Shown one piece after another: positions 1 to 8,362 of a stretch of DNA of 64,000 bases. How positions within the stretch are numbered: position 1 is the stretch's first letter; every line of letters begins with the position of its first letter. The notes beneath the pieces are model-generated. The model was not told the DNA's origin. It did no database searches and saw nothing but the letters and a program-made list of their open reading frames with translations. Both the position numbers and the translations under genes were made by a program. Origin of the DNA: an uncultured Alphaproteobacteria bacterium (GTDB taxonomy: Bacteria > Pseudomonadota > Alphaproteobacteria > HIMB59 > GCA-002718135). The stretch lies in NCBI GenBank assembly GCA_902595855.1, contig CACJRY010000006.1:33761-97760 (forward strand). Reading direction: 5' to 3'.

Positions 1-2
1 TA

Positions 3-362
3 AAAGATAAAAGTTCTCTAATTATTGGTGAGGGAGCAACAATTAAAGGAGAGATTAAAGAAGAAAATGAAATTACTATACAAGGAAATGTAGATGGTGA
101 CATAGAATGTAAAGATCTTATTGTTGGTAAAACTGGTTCAATCAAAGGTAAAGTCAAAGCTGACACTTTAACTGTCGAAGGAAACGTAGAGGGTGAACTA
201 AATATAAAAGATGTACTTAAACTGATGTCATCGAGTTATGTTTCTGGAAAAATTTGTTATGGATCTGTTCAAATCAATCAGGGTGGAAAATTAATAGGGG
301 AAATTGAATTTAAAGATAAAAATATTTTAAAAGAAGAATTTAAGGATTGGAAAACTCTATGA
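3..362 (+). CDS. Bactofilin, 3' part of the gene
   Basis: This is the last 119 codons of a gene cut by the left edge of the window. The protein is built of short glycine-punctuated beta strands (IIGEGATIKGEI, ITIQGNVDGDIE, LTVEGNVEGEL), the spacing expected of the bactofilin beta-helix. Bactofilins polymerise without nucleotide into cytoskeletal filaments at the inner membrane and affect cell shape, stalks or wall synthesis. The N-terminal tail is outside the window, so membrane targeting cannot be judged. The stop overlaps the start of a very short hydrophobic reading frame (ATGA). Family assignment is confident; the specific role is not known. Confidence 0.85.
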   Translation, partial: KDKSSLIIGEGATIKGEIKEENEITIQGNVDGDIECKDLIVGKTGSIKGKVKADTLTVEGNVEGELNIKDVLKLMSSSYVSGKICYGSVQINQGGKLIGEIEFKDKNILKEEFKDWKTL

Positions 363-433
363 TGTTATTTGATTTGCTAATAATATTTTGTGTTGGAATT
401 TATTTAATATTTAAAATTTCTAATTCTTATTAA
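359..433 (+). CDS. Possible 24-residue membrane peptide
   Basis: A short frame starts in an ATGA overlap with the bactofilin stop codon. It encodes 24 residues, almost all hydrophobic (core FDLLIIFCVGIYLIF), enough for one membrane span. The stop/start overlap suggests translational coupling to bactofilin, but hydrophobic short frames arise easily by chance in DNA this AT-rich and no separate ribosome site is visible. Treat it as a candidate only. Confidence 0.28.
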   Translation: MMLFDLLIIFCVGIYLIFKISNSY

Positions 434-498
434 TTTTTAGTATAGATAAATTTTATATTTAAATTAGTTTAAAATTTTAATTTTGAAAGGCAGTTAAT

Positions 499-795
499 AT
501 GAGCAAATATGCAATCTATACAAAGTGGTATTGGAAAAATGGTTTAGCTTCAACTGAAGAAATCCAGAATGGAATGAAAGAGAATTTATTAGGTAAAACA
601 AAAGCAGACGACATAATTTGGTGGAAAATTGATGATAATCATCATCAATCTGTAATTATATTTTCATCTGAAGAATTAGCTAGAGATGAAAATGAACAAA
701 GACAAGCAATGCGAGAGAAAACATCAAGTGAAAGTAATATTACTATGGTAGAAGAATTTATGGGACCAGTATTATCTCAGCTAAGCTCTTTATAG
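499..795 (+). CDS. Small hypothetical protein, possible alpha/beta fold
   Basis: A 98-residue soluble protein with an aromatic N-terminus (YTKWYWKNG) and a hydrophobic strand, SVIIFSS, in the middle. I do not recognise the family. Its length and strand/helix pattern recall the small ferredoxin-like proteins at 9.0-9.9 kb, but I see no clear sequence match. A GAAAGG ribosome site lies 9 bases before the ATG. It ends 4 bases from the convergent protease-like gene, and no hairpin terminator is apparent between them. Confidence 0.6.
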   Translation: MSKYAIYTKWYWKNGLASTEEIQNGMKENLLGKTKADDIIWWKIDDNHHQSVIIFSSEELARDENEQRQAMREKTSSESNITMVEEFMGPVLSQLSSL

Positions 796-799
796 ATTT

Positions 800-1774
800 T
801 TATTGTTTTAGATAATTACTATTTTTAAGATCAAAACAGTTATCAATTTTATGATTGTAGTAATCATCATTATTGAAATCTAAATAGTTGTTACCAGATA
901 TTCGATAAAGAATGTCATCTTTACTATCAACAACATGATTTTTACTTTTATCCAAATTTTTTCCACATGTTGATGGTGCTCCTAAAGTATGCAGTATTTC
1001 ATGCAAGATAGTTACTTCTGCATCACCAAATGTTAAATCATTAGAGTCATTTAGATGATCATTTTTTGTGCAAGTAAATATTCTTTTGTTATTTTTTAAA
1101 ATAATATCGTTTCCAACATACTTTTTAAAAGGTGAAGAAGTGAAATATACAGCAACTTGGCCATTATATCTTGATTTACCGCATATATCATAATTTAAAT
1201 ATTTTCTTTTCTCCCAGCCTTCAAAAAAAACAATGAATTTTTTATTTTTATAATTATTAAATTTATCTTGATTGACACTAATAATATTTTCTATTTTTTT
1301 AGAAACATCTGTCTCATGATTAGACTCATTATATTTTTTAGCATTCATAAACCATTGCATTGATTTATTTACACGAAAAAAAGTTACATCGATGTTACCA
1401 TCAGAGGTTTTATCAAAATTAATTTGTTGGTCTAATGATTTATTTTGGAACCAAGCGTTGATAGCCATTAAAGATGACTGTATATTAAAGTTAACATCAA
1501 GTTTTCTATCCTCTCTCTCACATGGTAATAAAAAAATTGTATGTATTTGATTATCAAATTCACCTAAATCCTTTTTATCTCTAAAAGATCTCCCATCAAT
1601 TTTATCTTCCTCATGAATTACAAGTTGTAATTCTTCACGATCATTACACGAATCTGGTAATTCAGGTTTAGGAACTAGATATTTCCAATTTTCGTTAATC
1701 ACTTGTAAATAGATTACAAAAGCTAATACAATTAAAAAAAAGCCAACCATGGGAATAACAAAATATCGATGCAT
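800..1774 (-). CDS. Membrane-anchored protein with HExxH zinc-protease-like motif
   Basis: 324 residues with one N-terminal membrane span (about 7-24), the rest probably periplasmic. Near residue 257 is HEILHTLGAPS, the HExxHxxG signature of metzincin-type zinc peptidases. In that clan a third histidine or aspartate follows three residues after the Gly; here the position is Ser, so the third ligand is missing or supplied elsewhere. Several cysteines (SCND, LPCE, CGKS, STCG) could form disulphides, consistent with export. No close family is recognised. It may be an active protease or a binding protein derived from one. A 20-base palindrome lies upstream. Confidence 0.6.
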   Translation of the reverse strand: MHRYFVIPMVGFFLIVLAFVIYLQVINENWKYLVPKPELPDSCNDREELQLVIHEEDKIDGRSFRDKKDLGEFDNQIHTIFLLPCEREDRKLDVNFNIQSSLMAINAWFQNKSLDQQINFDKTSDGNIDVTFFRVNKSMQWFMNAKKYNESNHETDVSKKIENIISVNQDKFNNYKNKKFIVFFEGWEKRKYLNYDICGKSRYNGQVAVYFTSSPFKKYVGNDIILKNNKRIFTCTKNDHLNDSNDLTFGDAEVTILHEILHTLGAPSTCGKNLDKSKNHVVDSKDDILYRISGNNYLDFNNDDYYNHKIDNCFDLKNSNYLKQ

Positions 1775-1826
1775 AGTTTAATATTTATAGTTGTTTAATT
1801 AATTTTCTATGAAATATCTTACAATT

Positions 1827-1846
1827 AATAGAAGTTAACTTCTATT
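1827..1846. promoter_or_regulatory. Perfect 20-base palindrome upstream of the protease-like gene
   Basis: AATAGAAGTT is followed directly by AACTTCTATT, a perfect 10+10 palindrome with no spacer. It lies 52 bases upstream of the minus-strand protease-like start and just after the DUF4396 stop. No T-run follows on either strand, so an operator for a dimeric regulator is more likely than a terminator. Confidence 0.4.
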
Positions 1847-1855
1847 CTCAATTCA

Positions 1856-2320
1856 TTAATGACAAGCAATGTTATATTTTTTTAAGCGATAATAATTATA
1901 AGGCCACGGAGTTAAAAATCCAGCAAGAAACATAATAGGTATTACCCACCATGTAAGTTTAGCACCTCCCATAATGATCCAGTCAACTGTATTCATTGCT
2001 ACTTCCATTGATATCATTGAAATTAAACTCATTCCTATGGCAGTTTTAAAAGCTTTACTAATATTCATTTGTCTTGATAAAACTACAGTCTCTAAAATAA
2101 TGCTAGAAATAATTCCATTGATGATAGCTAAAATCATAATGGATAGAGTAGGCCAGGGTATGCCTGTTAGTTGAAAATACAGTATTGTCCCAAAGTCACC
2201 AATACTACATCCAAGTAAACACCATGCAGTATTTTTAGCGCTTCTTCTCCACGTATGTTTACATTTCCAATGAAAGGCAGGTTTTGTTTTAGAATTATTG
2301 GTTGAGATTGTTTCCTGCAT
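1856..2320 (-). CDS. DUF4396-type membrane protein
   Basis: A 154-residue protein whose N-terminal segment (FHWKCKHTWRRSAKNTAWC, residues 16-34) followed by LLGCSIGDFGTI matches my memory of the DUF4396 family. Three or four hydrophobic stretches follow (about 35-55, 57-80, 95-115 and 124-142), so it is an integral membrane protein. The Cys/His residues in the first segment are the conserved part and might bind metal, but no function is established. It is transcribed divergently from the exported repeat protein at 2406. Confidence 0.65.
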   Translation of the reverse strand: MQETISTNNSKTKPAFHWKCKHTWRRSAKNTAWCLLGCSIGDFGTILYFQLTGIPWPTLSIMILAIINGIISSIILETVVLSRQMNISKAFKTAIGMSLISMISMEVAMNTVDWIIMGGAKLTWWVIPIMFLAGFLTPWPYNYYRLKKYNIACH

Positions 2321-2405
2321 ATAGCTTTTTGATATTATATATAATGTGGATTTAGTGTTAATTTTTAATATTTAAATTAATTTGGGTTTAGTTTAACAAA
2401 AAATT

Positions 2406-3929
2406 ATGAATAAATATTTAATTTTCATCATTTTATTATTTTCTTTTGGCTTATTTGCAAAATCAAAGACTGAAACTCTTGATGCAAAATTAATTAATTT
2501 TGACTCTTTTAATTGTTCTGAATTGAAGACTGAAAGACTGAGAGTAAATGATAAAAATGAATGCGTTATTATTCAAAAACTTAGCAATAAATATGAAGTT
2601 AAATCTCATGATCACGATCAAAATACATGGAACAAACCTCAAATACTTAAGTTTTTAGATAATAAGGATGGTGCAAAGATAATTACACATTCCTGGAATA
2701 ATGTTGTAAAATGGGGTGAAAAATCAAATAAACAACCTTTTTCACACCTAGTTATCATAAATATCAATAATTTAGATGATATATTTAATGTTAAAAATGA
2801 AATTAATTCAAATCATTTTATTACACCTTTGTCACTTAGAAGAGTGCAGGCAGTTGATATAAATAACAATGGCAATCAGGAAATTATATATTTATCAAAT
2901 AGAGAAGATGGCCGTAATAGAAATAGCAGTTGGAAAGATGTAAATTATATATTCGATATTCATGACAATTCTCTAACTTCTTTTGGCTCCTCTCATTTTT
3001 CTCATGATTTAATGGTTCTTGACTTTGATAATGATCAAAATGTTGAGATTCTAGATTATTTTTACGGAGATAATAAACCTAGTGCAATTGAGGTTTGTGA
3101 ATTAAAAACCAAAAAGTGTAAGATTGCAAAAAATGCTGGAAAATTTGTAGATATAGGTTTTAATCATTTATTTGCATCAAAAAATGGAGCAATAATTTTT
3201 GGTGGTTGCCCAAATTTAGGAAACACTACTTTCTGTTGGGCAGAAGTAGAATACAAAAAAAGAAAACTTAAATTTAAAAAACTTGATAGTTATCAGTTTA
3301 AGGAAAAACCAAAAGACAAAGCTGACTTTTTAATTTGGACTGGTGATGTACAAGATAAACCAGGATATTGGGTTGAAGATTCAAATAAAAAAGTTTTTAA
3401 AATGGCTGATCGATCTTGGATTTCCACCTCTCTAGATTTTAACAATGATGGCTACACAGACAGTATATCAATAGAGAAAGAAGTTGTATGCACAAGAAAT
3501 GATGTATCTAAACCATTTAGTAGAAGTGGTGGTGATTGCAAAGATGAAGCTTTTTTATATGTTTTCAAAAATTTAGATGACACTAAATTTGAAAAACACC
3601 AGGTTTTACCAACCAGTATTAATAATTCTTTTGCAATAGAGTCTGCTGATATTAATAAAGATGGAACACTTGATATTTACGGATTAAAAGAAGGTTATTC
3701 TAATCCATGGATGGATTGTAATAGAGATCAACTAAATAATATGTACCTAAATAAAAATGGTAAGAACTTTGAAAAAACTTCTGAGAAATTTATAGAAGAT
3801 AATTTCGGAATGTATGGATGTGAAAGAGCTTCAAGTTTTTTTGAAAAAGATGGTGAGTATTATCGCTTATTTATTACAATTCCCTTTGCTGAGTCTGAAG
3901 ATGCGTATCTAGGAATTGAAAAATATTAA
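2406..3929 (+). CDS. Exported Asp-rich repeat protein (FG-GAP/VCBS-like)
   Basis: 507 residues with a signal peptide (MNKYLIFIILLFSFGLFA). At least four segments have the DxNxDG-type calcium loop pattern: DINNNGNQEI, DFDNDQNVEI, DFNNDGYTDS and DINKDGTLDI. They recur along the chain as in FG-GAP/VCBS beta-propeller proteins. Such proteins act outside the cytoplasm in adhesion or polymer binding. Scattered cysteines suggest disulphides. I see no enzymatic motif, and neither partner nor substrate can be read from the sequence. It has its own promoter region between divergent genes. Confidence 0.65.
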   Translation: MNKYLIFIILLFSFGLFAKSKTETLDAKLINFDSFNCSELKTERLRVNDKNECVIIQKLSNKYEVKSHDHDQNTWNKPQILKFLDNKDGAKIITHSWNNVVKWGEKSNKQPFSHLVIININNLDDIFNVKNEINSNHFITPLSLRRVQAVDINNNGNQEIIYLSNREDGRNRNSSWKDVNYIFDIHDNSLTSFGSSHFSHDLMVLDFDNDQNVEILDYFYGDNKPSAIEVCELKTKKCKIAKNAGKFVDIGFNHLFASKNGAIIFGGCPNLGNTTFCWAEVEYKKRKLKFKKLDSYQFKEKPKDKADFLIWTGDVQDKPGYWVEDSNKKVFKMADRSWISTSLDFNNDGYTDSISIEKEVVCTRNDVSKPFSRSGGDCKDEAFLYVFKNLDDTKFEKHQVLPTSINNSFAIESADINKDGTLDIYGLKEGYSNPWMDCNRDQLNNMYLNKNGKNFEKTSEKFIEDNFGMYGCERASSFFEKDGEYYRLFITIPFAESEDAYLGIEKY

Positions 3930-3951
3930 ATAATATAAATTTAAACGATAA

Positions 3952-4275
3952 TTATTTTGGCATTTCAGTAGCACCAGTTTCAGATCGAATAATTCTTCCA
4001 TCTTTGATAGTGTATACAACCATTACAGCCTGTCTCGATCCATCTTTGAATGTAACGAAACTGTGCGCTACGCCAATTTCATCATTTTCATAAATTATTC
4101 TGTTATTTTCAGATTTGGGTGCATCATCACTCATAAACCAAGTAGATAAAATTTCTCTTCCTATTTCTTCACCGGTTGAATGTTTTACCCAGACAAAATC
4201 TTCATGCATAACTTCATTAAATTTATCTAAATCTCTATTTTCTTCCGCATCCCACAACTTTTGTATTACAGACAT
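3952..4275 (-). CDS. NTF2/SnoaL-like small protein
   Basis: 107 residues with the typical order of the NTF2-like fold: an N-terminal helix (VIQKLWDAEENRDLDKF), the motif VMHEDFVWVKHSTGEEIG, then strands ending in VVYTIKDGRIIRSETG. Family members are ligand-binding or isomerase-like cones of about 110-130 residues. Catalytic residues cannot be assigned here. An AAGGAG ribosome site precedes the start. It is divergent from the aldo/keto reductase at 4347, and the two share a 71-base intergenic region containing an inverted repeat. Confidence 0.7.
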   Translation of the reverse strand: MSVIQKLWDAEENRDLDKFNEVMHEDFVWVKHSTGEEIGREILSTWFMSDDAPKSENNRIIYENDEIGVAHSFVTFKDGSRQAVMVVYTIKDGRIIRSETGATEMPK

Positions 4276-4318
4276 TTTTACTCCTTACTTTTAAAGTCAT
4301 TTATATAATTGTTGTTCA

Positions 4319-4348
4319 ATAAGTAAATAAATTATATTGTTTACTTAT
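4319..4348. promoter_or_regulatory. Inverted repeat overlapping the aldo/keto reductase start codon
   Basis: ATAAGTAAA at 4319-4327 and TTTACTTAT at 4340-4348 are perfect 9-base complements separated by 12 bases. The right arm contains the first two bases of the ATG at 4347, and no Shine-Dalgarno sequence is visible. It could be an operator in the divergent promoter or an RNA hairpin that hides the start codon. Confidence 0.4.
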
Positions 4349-5327
4349 GAAGTATAGAAATTTTTCAAATTTAGGATGGCAAATATCTGAAATAGGATTG
4401 GGGTGCTGGGCAATTGGGTCAGAATGGGGAGATGTCTCCAATGAAGATGCACGTGATGTACTTAAAACATCATTAGATAACGGAGTTAATTTTTTTGATA
4501 CAGCCGATGTATACGGTGATGGAAGAAGTGAAAAATTTGTTGGAGAATTAATAAAATCAACAACTGAAAAAATTTATGTAGCTACAAAATCAGGGAGAAG
4601 ATTAAATCCACATACACCAGATGGGTATAGTCTTAAAAATATTGAAGAATTTATAGATCGCTCTCTAGTTAATCTTGGTGTTGAATGTATTGATCTTTTA
4701 CAATTACATTGTCCTCCATCAGAAACTTGCTCCAGAGTAGAAACATATGAGATGATGGATGAAATTGTTAAAAAAGGCAAAATCGCTAATTACGGTGTAA
4801 GTGTAGAAAAGGTATCTGAAGCAATGGATGCTATTCAATTTCCAAACGTTAAAAGTATTCAAATTATATTTAATATTTTTAGACAAAAACCCAATGAAGA
4901 GTTCTTTAAAGAAGCAGCTAATAAAAATGTAGCTATTATTGCAAGAGTGCCTCTTGCTAGTGGTTTGCTAACGGGCAAAATGAATAGACAGTCCTTATTT
5001 CCAGAAAACGACCATCGCAATTATAATATAAATGGTGAAGCTTTTGATGTGGGAGAGACTTTTTCAGGTGTTGATTATAAAAAAGGTCTCGAAGCAGTGG
5101 AAAGATTAAAAGAATTCACCCCATCAGATTTTACTCTTACAGATCTTGCATTAAAATGGATATTGATGCACCCTGAAGTAAGTGTAGTAATCCCAGGTGC
5201 TAAAAATAAATTACAAGCAGAAAATAATGTCAAAGCATCCGATTTAAATGAAATAGGTCAAGTAATGTCACAAATTAATTTAATTTATGATGAAATGATT
5301 AAAGAAGACATTCATCATCGATGGTAA
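4347..5327 (+). CDS. Aldo/keto reductase
   Basis: A 326-residue NAD(P)H-dependent oxidoreductase with the aldo/keto reductase (alpha/beta)8 layout. The catalytic tetrad is visible as Asp51 and Tyr56 (FFDTADVYGDG), Lys81 (ATKSGRR) and His121 (LLQLHCPP). The C-terminal VVIPGAKN matches the family cofactor-binding region. It resembles the YajO/Tas branch. The substrate is probably a small aldehyde or ketone but cannot be named. The start codon lies inside an inverted repeat and lacks a ribosome site, hinting at control at initiation. Confidence 0.88.
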   Translation: MKYRNFSNLGWQISEIGLGCWAIGSEWGDVSNEDARDVLKTSLDNGVNFFDTADVYGDGRSEKFVGELIKSTTEKIYVATKSGRRLNPHTPDGYSLKNIEEFIDRSLVNLGVECIDLLQLHCPPSETCSRVETYEMMDEIVKKGKIANYGVSVEKVSEAMDAIQFPNVKSIQIIFNIFRQKPNEEFFKEAANKNVAIIARVPLASGLLTGKMNRQSLFPENDHRNYNINGEAFDVGETFSGVDYKKGLEAVERLKEFTPSDFTLTDLALKWILMHPEVSVVIPGAKNKLQAENNVKASDLNEIGQVMSQINLIYDEMIKEDIHHRW

Positions 5328-5413
5328 TAATTTTTAATAATGAAAAATAATTCACTACTTTTAATATCAATAGTTTTATTATTTATTGGAATATTATTAT
5401 TTATTATTTCAAC

Positions 5414-6196
5414 TTAATTTTTTTTTGCCCTGAAATGACCAGGTCTGTGCTCGCCAATTTCTAAAACACCAATTAATTTTTTCCATATATCAATTGCACC
5501 AATAGTTTCCTCTAAACCAAGTACATCAAGAACTTTTTGGTAAAGTGGGCCTTCAATATCTTCTAATTCTTTTTTTGCTTTCTTTAAGTACCAATCATTA
5601 CGATCTTTTATCACAATATCAGTAAAATTGTTTTCTTGAAGTAATTCTTTGTACTTTTCTAGAGAACACATTAACATATCAAGGCCTTCTGCATCAATAT
5701 ACTCTTGCATTTGTTTGGAGGGTGGATTGTCATCCATGCGCATCCAGTCACTAACCACAATTAATCCGCCAGGTTTTAATATTCGGTGAACATTTTTTAA
5801 TAATGCTTCTTTATCAGGAATGTGCAAAAAAGCTTCTTTACTAAAGATCATATCAAATGATTCATCATCATAATCAAGTGGACCTGGATTTATTTGCTTA
5901 AAAATTGCGACATCTTGAAGATTATTTTTTATAGCTAACTGATTTGCTGTTTGAATAACAAGTGGCTCAGGATCTATTCCTTCAACTGATTTAACATTAT
6001 ATTTTTTTAGTAAATGCAAAGCGGCTCCACCTGTTCCACAACCAATATCAAGTACAGTTTTGTCTTTAGCATTTACACCTGTCATTATTTCATCAATTTC
6101 ATCAGTACCACCGGGAGAGAGAAAACCTTCGCCCCAAACAACTTTTAGTAAATTAAGTTGTTTTGGTCCGTAATGTCCTTCGTCGGTTAAACTCAT
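5414..6196 (-). CDS. SAM-dependent methyltransferase (phosphoethanolamine/glycine N-methyltransferase-like)
   Basis: 260 residues with a Rossmann-fold class I methyltransferase core. Motif I is DIGCGTGG (50-57) and the acidic end of strand 2 is EGIDPEP. The segment WGEGFLSPGG (21-30) just before it resembles the entry motif of phosphoethanolamine and sarcosine-type N-methyltransferases. Motif post-II reads FSKEAFLHIPD. A small-amine or phosphoethanolamine acceptor is plausible but unproven. The gene starts 3 bases after the SMR-type transporter gene, so the two are co-transcribed and may handle the same quaternary amine. Confidence 0.75.
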   Translation of the reverse strand: MSLTDEGHYGPKQLNLLKVVWGEGFLSPGGTDEIDEIMTGVNAKDKTVLDIGCGTGGAALHLLKKYNVKSVEGIDPEPLVIQTANQLAIKNNLQDVAIFKQINPGPLDYDDESFDMIFSKEAFLHIPDKEALLKNVHRILKPGGLIVVSDWMRMDDNPPSKQMQEYIDAEGLDMLMCSLEKYKELLQENNFTDIVIKDRNDWYLKKAKKELEDIEGPLYQKVLDVLGLEETIGAIDIWKKLIGVLEIGEHRPGHFRAKKN

Positions 6197-6199
6197 ACT

Positions 6200-6559
6200 T
6201 TAATTCTTTCCCATTAAATTTACTAAGACAACACCAATAATGATAAAAATCAAACCTATAAATGCATAAAAGTTAGGCCATTGATTGAAACGTAAAATAC
6301 CTAGAATAGTTGTTGCGATAATACACAATCCAGCAAACGTCGCATATGTGTACGCAGCAGATATTGTTTTCATTACTTGTGATAAACAGTACATGCAAAG
6401 AATAATTGTTAAGGCACTAAAAAAAGAAGGGATAATTTTAGTAAAACCGTCTGCTTCTTTTGCAAAAATATTTGACGCAGTACCTAGTGCTACAGCAACA
6501 ATCATAAATGTATAAGTAATAAGCATAATAAATTTTAAATCTTCTATTGTAGTAGTCAA
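6200..6559 (-). CDS. Small multidrug resistance (SMR) family membrane protein, coupling Glu absent
   Basis: 119 residues and four membrane spans, aligning with EmrE over its length: GTASNIFAK and GFTKIIPS with EmrE GTTLMKF and GFTRLWPS, YTYATFAG with YAIWSG, and a matching last helix GVVLVNLMG. SMR dimers export cations or guanidinium in exchange for protons through a Glu in helix 1 (EmrE Glu14). Here the equivalent residue is Val23, and the Trp63 position is Phe. Proton coupling by the usual route is therefore unlikely. It is the first gene of a two-gene operon with a methyltransferase. Confidence 0.75.
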   Translation of the reverse strand: MTTTIEDLKFIMLITYTFMIVAVALGTASNIFAKEADGFTKIIPSFFSALTIILCMYCLSQVMKTISAAYTYATFAGLCIIATTILGILRFNQWPNFYAFIGLIFIIIGVVLVNLMGKN

Positions 6560-6601
6560 ATCTTATTTAGTATAATTAATAATAATTTCTAAAGAAAAAA
6601 T

Positions 6602-7369
6602 ATGACCTATAATTTTAATAACGCAATAATCAGAAAACCTAATCAAAGTATACAAAATGGATTAAGTTCAAAAAATTTGCATCCTCAGTATGAAATCGTA
6701 TTAGAAGAACATAGCAATTATGTAAAAGCAATTAAAGAAGCTGGTTTAAAAATAAATTTATTAGAACCTTTAGAAGAATATCCTGATAGTATATTTGTGG
6801 AGGATCCAGCAGTAACTTATAAATCGAATATAATTATATTAAATCCTTTTGATCCAAGCAGAAATGGAGAGAAAGATATTATTAAAAATGAAATAAAAGA
6901 TTTTTTTGATAATATTTTTTTTGTTGAAGATGGATTTGTGGAGGGTGGTGATATTTTAAATATAAGCAATCATTTTATTATTGGTCTATCAGATAGAACT
7001 AATAAATTAGGTGCTGAAAAATTATCAAATATCCTAAAAAGACTTGGGGCTACAGTTGAGATATGTGAAACACCAAAGGACATCCTTCATTTTAAGTCTG
7101 AATGCAGTGTCTTAGATAATGATACAATTTTAGTTAGCAGCAAAATGGCAAAATTAGATTATTTAAAATCTAATTTTGATTTAATTGAACTACCAATTGG
7201 AGAAGAGGGTGCTGCAAACTCTCTTAGAATAAATGATAAATTATTACTTCCTGATGGGTTTGTTCAGGCAGAAGAGATTTTGTCAAAAAATTATAATATA
7301 ATAAAAATAAACGTCAGTGAAATTGCAAAAGTGGATGCTGGATTAAGTTGTATGAGCTTAAGATGGTAA
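6602..7369 (+). CDS. ddaH: Dimethylarginine dimethylaminohydrolase-type enzyme (guanidino-modifying family)
   Basis: A 255-residue protein matching DDAH in length and motifs: DSIFVEDPA near residue 62, EGGD near 118, the histidine in LHFKSE near 163, and the nucleophile Cys250 in the C-terminal LSCMSLRW. DDAH hydrolyses N-methylated arginine to citrulline and methylamine through a Cys-His-acidic triad. The substrate could also be another guanidino compound. It is convergent with the amidohydrolase at 7383, only 13 bases away. Together they suggest scavenging of nitrogen from modified amines. Confidence 0.85.
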   Translation: MTYNFNNAIIRKPNQSIQNGLSSKNLHPQYEIVLEEHSNYVKAIKEAGLKINLLEPLEEYPDSIFVEDPAVTYKSNIIILNPFDPSRNGEKDIIKNEIKDFFDNIFFVEDGFVEGGDILNISNHFIIGLSDRTNKLGAEKLSNILKRLGATVEICETPKDILHFKSECSVLDNDTILVSSKMAKLDYLKSNFDLIELPIGEEGAANSLRINDKLLLPDGFVQAEEILSKNYNIIKINVSEIAKVDAGLSCMSLRW

Positions 7370-7382
7370 AAAATTATTTTTT

Positions 7383-8309
7383 TTAATAAATAAAATTACT
7401 TAGTTTAATTGCGTTTTCAAAAACAATACTGTGACGTTCTGCTAACTCACTAATATTCTTACTGTATCCACCACCTATGACTGTTGCAATTGGTATTTTG
7501 TGATTTAAAAAGTGATCTAAAACAATACGATCTCTTTTATGAATACCCTCTGTGCTTAATTTAAAATTACCCAGCTTATCATTTACATGAACATCTACCC
7601 CAGCATCATAAAGAACAATATCAGGGGTAATTTTGTCTTTAATATTTTGAAGTGTTTTTTCTATTGTTTTTAAATATTCAAAATCACCTATTTGAGCAGG
7701 AAGACCTATATCCAACCATCCTTTTTTTTTATCAAATGGAAAACTCTCTTTACTATGCACTGAACACGTGTAAATTGATGGATAATTTTGACATATGTCA
7801 ATTGTACCGTCTCCTTGATGTACATCAAGATCTAAAACTAATACATTTTTAACTAGTTTTTCTTCAATCAAATTAATAGCGGTATATGCAAGATCATTAA
7901 ATATACAAAAACCATAACCATAACAAAAATGTGCATGATGTGTACCACCACCAACATGACATGCTATTCCGTTTTTAAGTGCTTGTTTAGCAGTAAGTAG
8001 TGTGCCTTCAATTTCTAAGAATGACCTTTCACGTAATCTATTAGACCAAGGAAGATTTATTAGTCTTAAATAATCTTTAGTTAAATTACTTTTCTCAACT
8101 TTATTTATATAATCTATGTGATGTATTTGTTCCAAATTATCTAAAGGAGGAAAGGAGGGAGTTATTACATTTAATGATGAAGCATATTTTTTTTGAATGT
8201 ATTCAAACAAATCTGAGAATTTACTACCTACAAAACTATGTATTTTTGGCACAGGAATATCGTAATTCTGGTGATAAATGATCGATAATGGCCGAAATTT
8301 GGGACTCAT
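7383..8309 (-). CDS. Histone-deacetylase-family amidohydrolase
   Basis: 308 residues of the arginase/deacetylase fold. The active-site His pair with Gly-rich tail is seen in GGTHHAHFCYGYGFC. The zinc ligands lie in LDLDVHQGDG and DAGVDVH, and an IGGGYS turn follows. Bacterial members deacetylate acetylpolyamines, acetoin-related or other N-acyl amines rather than histones. The length fits the class IV-like bacterial branch. It is probably cytoplasmic, as no signal peptide is seen. The neighbouring DDAH-type gene also releases amines. Confidence 0.85.
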   Translation of the reverse strand: MSPKFRPLSIIYHQNYDIPVPKIHSFVGSKFSDLFEYIQKKYASSLNVITPSFPPLDNLEQIHHIDYINKVEKSNLTKDYLRLINLPWSNRLRERSFLEIEGTLLTAKQALKNGIACHVGGGTHHAHFCYGYGFCIFNDLAYTAINLIEEKLVKNVLVLDLDVHQGDGTIDICQNYPSIYTCSVHSKESFPFDKKKGWLDIGLPAQIGDFEYLKTIEKTLQNIKDKITPDIVLYDAGVDVHVNDKLGNFKLSTEGIHKRDRIVLDHFLNHKIPIATVIGGGYSKNISELAERHSIVFENAIKLSNFIY

Positions 8310-8362
8310 AAAAAACTTAAATAGGTACTTCTAATTTAAAATAAACACCTATTTACCATATT

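Noticed and set aside
5340..5417. 25-residue hydrophobic reading frame after the aldo/keto reductase gene
   Set aside because: No ribosome site, no overlap with the upstream gene, and a composition expected by chance from poly-T/A DNA. It also runs into the end of the opposite-strand methyltransferase gene.
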